From Echinometra lucunter (Eukaryota; Echinodermata; Echinoidea; Camarodonta; Echinometridae): a stretch of 64,000 bases of DNA. The position numbers and the translations under genes were made by a program. This document shows, piece by piece, positions 56,563-64,000 of the stretch. Location: the NCBI GenBank assembly GCA_029962745.1, contig CM057165.1, positions 7,278,978 to 7,342,977 on the forward strand, given 5' to 3'. Every line of letters begins with the position of its first letter. Position 1 is the first letter of the stretch. Under the pieces are notes generated by a model. That model ran no database searches. It saw nothing but the letters and a program-made list of their open reading frames with translations, and was not told the DNA's origin.

Positions 56563-57180
56563 AGAACTCAATTGCAACTTTAAATAGCATATTCAATGTC
56601 ATTCGTGACTCGAGGACCCTTGAGTTTTTCCTCAAGGGTTGCTGATTATATCGCTTGTCTTCTTTCATTGATTTTCACTCGAACTTCGCGTGACTTCTTG
56701 TTCCTTTTTTCTAAGAGAAGTGTATCCTTGCTTGTTCATTCTCCTTCCTTCTTTCCCCACGTAATCACCCTTTAGTTGTTTTGTGTCTTCTTCTTTTTTT
56801 CTCTCCTTCTTGTCCTTCTTCTCCTTCTTCTTCTTCTTCTTCTCCTCCTCCTCTGCTCCTGCTCCTCCTCCTCCCCCTGTTCCTCTTCCTCCTCTTCCTC
56901 CTCCTCCATTCTACCATTCTGTTTTCCTCCTACTTCTCCTTTCTCTTCTTCCTCTCCCCCCTCTCAACCTCATTTTCATCATCATCATCTTCTTCTTTCT
57001 TCTTCCTTTTTTTCTTCTTCTTCTTCCTCTTCTTCTTGTTCTTCCCCTTATTCTTCGTCTCCTCCTCCTTCCTATTCTTCCTCATATTATTTTTTTTCCT
57101 TCTCCAACCATTTATTACTCTCTATACTGAGATTTGAATACAAAGTAAGTATTCTTGATCACTTGTTACCTTTTTTCTTT
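56563..57180. repeat. (CTT/CTC)n polypyrimidine tract
   Basis: The tract proper runs from about 56,780 to 57,110 and consists of CTT, CTC and CCT units; the three overlapping serine/leucine/proline-rich frames are translations. The 200 bases before it are plain. Confidence 0.85.
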
Positions 57181-58914
57181 TTACCTCATTGACCTCCATG
57201 GCGTCTGATTTAATCTTTCATTTCTATTTCTCCTTGTTATTGTACAGCCTTTAGACTATCAGATCTGTTTAACCCAGTTTCTTAATGATCCCGACGAATA
57301 CCACATTGTGAGTGGTCTATTAAAATCGAATAGGTATGTTGGGCATGGAAATAATCTCTTTTTTTATCATTGTTTTATTTTTTTATTGGTAACTGTCCTC
57401 AATCACGTGGCACTTTCGCTCGCCCAGAGATAATGGAAAAATCACATCATCGTCTGGCAAATTTCGTTCCAGTGGTAGCGGCTTCATTCCCACTGCAAAG
57501 TGAAGCGTATAACCTTGCATTTTCACCCGTGCTGTATTTTGTCAGTGGTAAACTATGAGCACGCATATAACGTTAAGTTACGATATAGTTTGAAGTTCTA
57601 ATATTGTTCAACAAATTAAGTTTTCAAAGACTGAAAATATGGAAAGTAAAATGCTCGCAGAATGTAACAAAATTCTCACTGGATTGGTAAAAGGTTCAGT
57701 ACGTTTGTGAGTTCTTTAAACAATACATGGGACGTCACTTTCAAAGAATGAAAAAATACAGTAATGGTACCTTGTTCCATATGTGCAGATTTGCGCTTAT
57801 GCTATAAATTTTGCTTGCCACAATGGGTTTTCTATGAAATTATTCCAAAATATTTAAAGCTCTAGAAGGCACGAAAATGTCCCAAGGATTCAAATTAACT
57901 AAAAATGAATTATTTAGAATGAATTCGAGATATGGTCTCCTTTGATTTACAATTCCTTTATTAGAATTCCAATTATTTTTCAACAAGAAGCAAAGGCATG
58001 ATAAGGAAGTGGGAACGATGCCTAGATGTAATTCCCACCTTCCAAGGTTCTTCGCTATTTCTCTTAATCGACTCTTAATTTGGGCATGTCGTTTGGCGCG
58101 CAGTGTACTGCCGGCATAGATCTATGTTCTGTTCATTACCCACCTACTCACTCTTTACGTCTAGGCTGTAATGTATTCCTAATGTGATTTGAAAAAAGGG
58201 AAAGGTGTATATGTGGCCTTCAATAAATATGTTTCATTCGGAAATCAGGTCGAATCATATGAAAATCATTAACTCTCAAAGAAGTCTCAGTTCATCTAAA
58301 CCAAGCAAACCAATGTAACGCAGTGACAATACTTATTCATGTAGTAATCGTCTTAGGAAAACGCCTTGGTAAGATGTGCTTACTTGCTGGTTATCATCAA
58401 TCCATTATTTTTTTTCATGCCGATTTGAAAATGAATAAATTGTAGTTTTTAAACAGAATTTTTAAAATGGCGCAAATAGGAAAAATGGTCAAACTTTAAA
58501 TTCCCAAGACAGAAAATTCTCTACATGCCATGTATAAAAAGCAATGGATGGGGTACCTAGTGAGAACCCCCTATTTTTCTATTTAACGGTTGGAATTAAC
58601 ACACCAGTTATTGGCGCTGTACTCCGGCCATTTTGGATACATGGGGAGGGGAGGGGTTTAGAAATGTCCATATTGGAGTCAGCCAGCATTTCCAAACAAG
58701 GAATGAAATGAAGTATCATGGACTGCTAGAATATTCATATCAAAATTAGATGACAACTTATTTCAAATTTTTGATGACCCAAAACAATTAGTAATCAAAG
58801 AAATGGTATCAATAAGTTTAAATGTCTAGATGTTTGGTTAAAACTATGACTAACAATCTTTCCGGAACAAAGCCATCCAAAAGTTCTTCTATATATTACT
58901 CAGTAAGACCTGCA
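57181..58914. other. plain sequence, no gene seen
   Basis: AT-rich DNA. The frame at 57,370-57,558 (62 residues) is unrecognised. Confidence 0.5.
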
Positions 58915-59235
58915 GGGTGTTTCATAAAGCTGTTCGTAAAGTTACGAATGACTTTACGATCGACCTAAATATGGCAAGCCAAATGGGATTCTTAATAATT
59001 ATAAATCGCATAAACTAAAGGTGAAATATGCAAACGAAGATTAACATTACTATTGTTTACAAACATTTTTATTGCGAAGTATATTTTTTGGCACAATTTA
59101 ATCGAGATTATGAGAAATGCAGTCACACTTTGTTAAAAGTGAGGAAAAACTTGGGCATCCCATTTAGCACCTCATATTCAAGTCGTTCGTAAAGTCATGT
59201 GTAACTTTGAAAACAGCTTTATGAAACACCCCCTG
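58915..59235. mobile_element. GTTTCATAAA foldback element
   Basis: Left end GGGTGTTTCATAAAGCTG; right end CAGCTTTATGAAACACCCCC. Arms of about 85 bp (GTAAAGTTACGAATGACTTTA and the complement) share the family of 54,432-54,700. The interior GTTTACAAACATTTTTATTG also matches. Confidence 0.9.
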
Positions 59236-60890
59236 GATCACGTGTCGCCACGAAAACCACATGCATGTTGAATTATTCTTACTTATAATTCAGAACTTTT
59301 CATGCGTAGTATCTGATGACTCTGGCCGACGATCTGTGTCAATCAATACATTTTGCGGTCTTATCTAGGGTAGAACAGTTTTCAATTTGGCCATAAAAGC
59401 AAATCACGGGAAATGTTATATCAATATCATGTTTGAAAAAAAAAAACACTAAATACTTTATGTTAACAATACGTAGGCAAATAACGCTCGTTAGAGGCAA
59501 ATAATGTTATACAGCGCTGGCGGAACAAAGGAGCGCGGTTTCGACCTTTAGAATTTTGCAGGTGGGTGTCCACACGCAACAACATGGTACCTAATAAATA
59601 TTCTTGACATTGGCGTAGCAAAAAAAAATTGTTGAAGCAAGTTAGCTGTAATTGTGAGACGCTTGTATATATTACCAGATTGTTTTAATAACTTATTTGA
59701 TTACTTTTTTAAATTTATCATCATATCAAATGATTATCTGGGTAAAAACAGTTCGGGAGAAAGGGTGTTATTAATTTATTCACAATGTTTGATTTATCCG
59801 GGTACTAAATGGAGCATTACCTAATTAGTAAAATACGTATCTCAAACACCAGCATGTTTATAATATATTCCGTTTTTTGTCTCACACGACGTAGAGCGAA
59901 TGTTTACAAGTCTGCTGGTCAATTTGCTTGATTGAAAACTTATCCAGCCTATATGGTCTGCGGGATGGGGATTAATTATTGATACTGTTTATGTAACAGA
60001 GTGGCAGCACTGATACCAGCTTACGGCTCAATAGCCATCTCGCGTTGAATACACATACTACTACACTAGCTCGGCCAGCGTGGCGCCTCCCTGGACAGGT
60101 CACGTGATCACACTGTCACCAGCCATACAACGCGCCGCGCACATACCCGATGAATGATCGGCGAACATTGTCTGTAAATAAAGTCTCTCTTGAGATCACA
60201 ACCTTGAGATTTATTCCGTCTGGACTGAGATTATTATCTTCTGCTCGATCTAAATCCACTTATCCTCTTGCATGATGCACATGATGACCAATGAGATGAT
60301 TATTGTAGGGCTATTTATGCATCGATGTGTATCTAGAGATATACGATTTGCCTAAATAATCAATTTCAGCTTAGTCTATTTCATCACTTCGACTATAAAA
60401 ACACTGCTAGTCGCTCATATATTCACATTGTTTTTGATATTTATCTTTTCTGTCCTCTGTTATCGTAATTTTGTAGTTTTTGCAATCAATGTTTTCATTC
60501 ATGATATAGGACTTTCGGTCATACCATGTAATAGAGCTAGTGGAAATGCTTTTGACTTGTTCTTTCGACAAAAGAACCAACTAATGGTGTGTTCGGAGAT
60601 ATAATAAAAAGTAAAAGAAAAGCAGATAAGAGAAAAGTATGGCCTAGCGGAATTGATTTAAATGAAATACTGACGAAAGATTATTCTTTGGTTAGTTTTC
60701 ATGATAAGTACGACTAGATAAGGGGGTAAACATTCATAAGTGAATGAAAGGAGTCTTTAAAACAAAAGTAACTAAAACAATTCGGGTTTCACGTGCTAAA
60801 AACGAAGTAAAATTAGCAAGAAGGATCGAAATAGGGGGAAAGGTTAAATTTTCCATCTCAAATTTTTACCCATTTACATTTCTAACACGC
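59236..60890. other. plain sequence with one CpG-richer patch
   Basis: 60,060-60,180 is noticeably richer in GC and CpG, with GGTCACGTGATCAC and GCGCCGCGC. An AATAAA occurs at 60,176-60,181. There is no coding signal. It might be a regulatory region or a relic; the sequence alone does not decide. Confidence 0.4.
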
Positions 60891-61090
60891 AATAAGAGAA
60901 AGACAAATAGATGGAGAAAGTGAGAGAGAGATATAGAGAAAGTGAGAAAGAAAAAGAGGTAGAGAAGTAAGAGAGACAGAGACTGAGAATGAGCAAGAGG
61001 CAGAGAGACAGAGAAGAAAGAAGATAAAGATGAAGAGACAGATAGAAATAGAGAAAGAGACAGGGAGAGAGAAAGAGACTCTTCCCCAAA
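60891..61090. repeat. purine-rich (GA)n-like tract
   Basis: Interrupted GA/GAAA repeats; the leucine/serine-rich minus frames are translations. Confidence 0.85.
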
Positions 61091-61324
61091 TGAAGTACCA
61101 TAAATAATTATTGTATACGTCTCTCGTTTCAAAGGCAATCTCATTTCCCTCGGAATATTTCTTCATCACCACTACCTCCGAGTCTATTTTCAGGTCTTCT
61201 TATAACAGATTCTAATGATATAATAACAAATCGCCTGGAATAGAAAACAACCCGACCATCCCTTTCTGTGCCGTCACCCATAACTGATCAAACAGATCCC
61301 AATCATTATGAAAGAAGCATAATT

Positions 61325-61452
61325 TTTTCTCTTTCTATGTGTCTTTCTTTCTTTCTCTCAGTCTCTTTCTCTTTTTTCGTCTTTCTCTGATTATCTCTGT
61401 CACTTTCTATCTCTCTGGCTCTGTCTCTATCTCTGTCTTTTGTTCTTCTCTC

Positions 61453-61490
<38 letters not shown>

Positions 61491-61625
61491 GTGCTTCTTG
61501 CCCATTCTCATTCTCTGTTCCTCTTTGTTTCTTTTTCTCTCTCTAGTCTCTTTTCTTATCTCTCCCTCTATCTTTTTTTCATTTTTTTCCTCTCTCTCTC
61601 TGTTTCGCTCTTTCCGAGATTTGTA
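61325..61625. repeat. pyrimidine-rich (CT)n tract
   Basis: Interrupted CT/CTTT repeats with a (CT)n core at about 61,459-61,487. It lies about 240 bp from a purine tract of similar composition, so the two could pair as a very imperfect inverted repeat. Confidence 0.85.
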
Positions 61626-62539
61626 AGAATCATCAATCAAAACGTCAGATGCGAAAATTATATCCGAACACAATTGTGATGTGATAACGCAAGTGACTTG
61701 TAGCGCATTTTCTGCTTCCTGATATTTTTGGCTTGAGTGGGTGAGGTTTAAAGAAACTAATCAAAGATCAAAATTTCTGAGAAGACATGATTCTGCAATT
61801 CTTCGAATGGCAGCCAAAAATAATGATTTTATTGAGTTGTTTTTTTTTTTCTTCTATTTTTGTTATTGTTTTGTTTTCGAGTTTCTTTGTTTCGTTGTTG
61901 TTTGTTCTTTTTCATAATAAAAAATTGGAGTTAGCTTCAAAAACCCTTCCCATTTTGAAAAAAAAAATACCCCAAATTTATTGAAACAGACAGATTCGCT
62001 TTATTTGTATCAATAATATAACCAAACCATAAAGTGTTTTAAATGTTAAATATTGGTAGATGGTTTAGCTCAGCTTCTGCTGAGACTGATCAGTTAGTCA
62101 CGGGTGAATTTTGAGAGTTCAAAGGCCTGTAAATTTGTTAACACTGGGTTGTCATGGTCATTTACCTAAATTAGACTACATTAAATGTTTCATGTCACTG
62201 GCGGAAAATGCCCACTCTTAACTAATAAGGATTTGCTTTTACAATTTAGAAGTAAAGCTTATTCATCCTCTGCTGCATGTGATTTTAAACTTCAAATCTC
62301 AACCTGAACGCTTACAGTCAACGTTACGCCAGAAACAAATAGAATCGTGAATGCATGTATGAGTGCCTTGTCTTAGTATTCATGATACAGTATCAAAGAT
62401 TTATGATTTTTAAAGAGACAACGTACTCACCTATCCCCTTTGAGAAGGAATGTTTCATTTGCCTCAGCAAAATTTACTCTTTAAAAAAGAAATGAAATTA
62501 GTATAGTCAATCAAAACATATATTACTCCACCATGTAGT
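61626..62539. other. plain sequence, no gene seen
   Basis: AT-rich DNA with a poly-T run near 61,841-61,850. No repeat family is recognised. Confidence 0.5.
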
Positions 62540-62806
62540 GGGTTCTTACATAGCGTTCATGTCGGTCAGACTTGACTCTCCTGGCACTTTACTGTTATTA
62601 CCCCGGCTTTAGCATGGCTGCCATCACGGCGCTCTAGCATTTCAAGGAATTTCTTTTTACCGAGTACCCATTTACTACACCTGGGTCGAGAGTGACAATT
62701 GTAGATTAATGTCTCGCCAAAAGACATTAGTGCCACGGCGAGACTCGAACCGCGCAGCAGTGTGATCCACAGTCCGGCGACGTATGCCACTAGACCACGA
62801 CACCTC
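62540..62806 (-). mobile_element. full-length tRNA-derived SINE
   Basis: On the minus strand the head has a perfect A box (TGGTCTAGTGG, 62,787-62,797) and a near-perfect B box (GGTTCGAGTCT, 62,741-62,751). The body runs through GTGGCACTAATGTC, AAATGGGTACTCGG, GAATTTCCTTGAAATGCTAG-like sequence and GGTAATAACAG, and ends at GACATGAACGCTATGTAAG. It shares its 3' end with the truncated copy at 17,180. The 126-residue minus frame here is the SINE translated, not a protein gene. Confidence 0.9.
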
Positions 62807-64000
62807 GATATGCCAATTTGTTTTCTAGCACATTTTGATGTACACGGATTGAAGCAGATGTATTTCAGTTTTAGCCTTAGGTTGGTCATATTTCCAGCAC
62901 CTGACTTGAGGCTCGTGTCACTGCTCTTAATCTTATCCTTGAGCATGCGCAGTCGGGTAGTCTGGTCTCCATGGTGATTGACTTTCCCATCAGGTTCTTG
63001 AAAATCTCATTCTTCACGATGATAGGTTGTTTTATGCTGTTTGTTGTTTTGTTGTTGTTGTTGTTTTTTAATGTGAGTTGACACGAAATATATAGTGGAA
63101 AGGAAAAGTGTTTACCGTGTTAATATCCCATGAATGAGTTTTGGCCCAACATAATACATGCAATAGCTTTCGGCGAGACGGTATTTCATCCCTGTCAAAA
63201 ATATCTTTGCTTGCCTTGGGAGTTTCTGGAAACACGCTGGATAATCATGTCAAAATCATCTCTCTCTCTACCCCCCCCCCCCTCTCTTTTCTCTCTCTCT
63301 CTTCAAACAGGAGAATATTTCATTGAATGTTCATTTTCAGTGATGGGCTATGGATGTTTCAGATCATATGGATGAAACTTCTCTCATAACCCCCAACAGC
63401 CCCCGGGGTTTCCAAAATACAAGTTTGGCATATAAGCATTCCTCTCCATTTTCAAAATTCATTTATATACTTAATTTTGAAATTCCATTCTTTGAAAAGT
63501 ATTATTATTTTGTGCATTCTGTTGATGATGTAATTATTTTAAATTTATGTATGTTATTAAAGTTGAAAATGGAAAGTAAATAAAATGAAATGAAATGTTG
63601 GACTCTGACTTCTAGGAGAGAATTTCCAAACGTCCCCCCCCCCCCGATAGACCTAGTTTCCTGCCACTAAGTGTGTTTCAAGCCCGCAGGCTGTTTTTCC
63701 TTCACACGTGGCCTGATCTATCGCCACTCTCACACCGCGAATGAACCATGACGTACAAATGCAAAGCGGGTAAACCAGCTGTCTCGTGAACAAGTTGCCA
63801 GTGGGCGGTTATTTCCTAATAAACAAGCCCAAACCTTTTACAGCATACGCAACCCTTCGCCATGTTCAGTGTGTATAGTTTTTAGCCCCAAAGGTAAATT
63901 TTCTACGTCGTTTGATGTACATACTTCGTATAGAATTGTACGCTACGCCGTTATTTGTGGATTTGGAATGCTTATTTGTGAGATGGTAATAATAATCACA
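62807..64000. other. plain sequence with poly-C tracts
   Basis: C runs at 63,271-63,282 (12, followed by CT repeats) and 63,634-63,645 (12), (GTT)n at about 63,040-63,066, and a (GAAAT)n end at 63,575-63,598 following TAAATAAAATG, which may be a retroposon tail. No gene is visible. Confidence 0.5.

Noticed and set aside
56776..57192. 138-residue serine-rich frame
   Set aside because: Three overlapping frames are open because the tract is pure pyrimidine repeats; no real coding signal.
62566..62946. 126-residue minus-strand frame
   Set aside because: It is the SINE at 62,540-62,806 read as protein.

Overview
This window looks like non-coding DNA from an animal nuclear genome, most likely an echinoderm and probably a sea urchin. 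The inference rests on tRNA-derived SINEs with (ATT/ATC)n tails, very many short foldback (hairpin) DNA elements, abundant (CT)n/(GA)n and poly-C/poly-G tracts, an AT-rich background, and no operon-like gene packing. The species call comes from recognising repeat styles and was not checked against a database. I found no complete protein-coding gene, rRNA, functional tRNA or CRISPR. Most long open frames are explained by simple repeats, transposon arms or runs of N.

Layout. 1-7.5 kb: a SINE, a 163-bp higher-order minisatellite, a hairpin element built from TGCACCCTT-like motifs, a SINE split by a foldback element that itself carries a second foldback element, then two more SINE copies with expanded trinucleotide tails. 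7.5-14 kb: mostly plain sequence with one hairpin repeat. 14.5-18.2 kb: four foldback elements and two SINEs. 20,254-20,753: a 500-N scaffold gap. 22.3-26.4 kb: three copies of one CACTCT-ended MITE and a degenerate tandem array. 27.6 kb: a 190-bp MITE with perfect 30-bp inverted ends and a 6-bp target duplication. 28.4-30.5 kb: a 302-bp and a 477-bp tandem duplication.

30,306-51,858: two nearly identical 10.5-kb blocks (30,306-40,844 and 41,345-51,858) lie exactly on either side of a second 500-N gap. They differ mostly by 1-2-base indels, which are concentrated towards the outer ends of the blocks. The simplest reading is one locus present on two overlapping, unmerged contig ends, a false duplication. 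Each copy carries a CACTA-like foldback element, a dead LINE 3' end, a diverged tandem trimer, a (GAT)n tract and one possible last coding exon on the minus strand. The exon is open in the left copy and frameshifted in the right copy.

51.9-64 kb: sparse sequence with further foldback elements, pyrimidine/purine tracts and one well-preserved minus-strand SINE.

The most interesting signal is a set of foldback elements whose outer ends share GTTTCAtrAA but whose arms fall into five unrelated types. Four of them (5,450; 6,574; 18,026; 56,424) share a central core that begins with a CCAATCAG box (NF-Y type) or a one-base variant. This suggests modular elements whose arms turn over around a conserved, possibly regulatory, centre.
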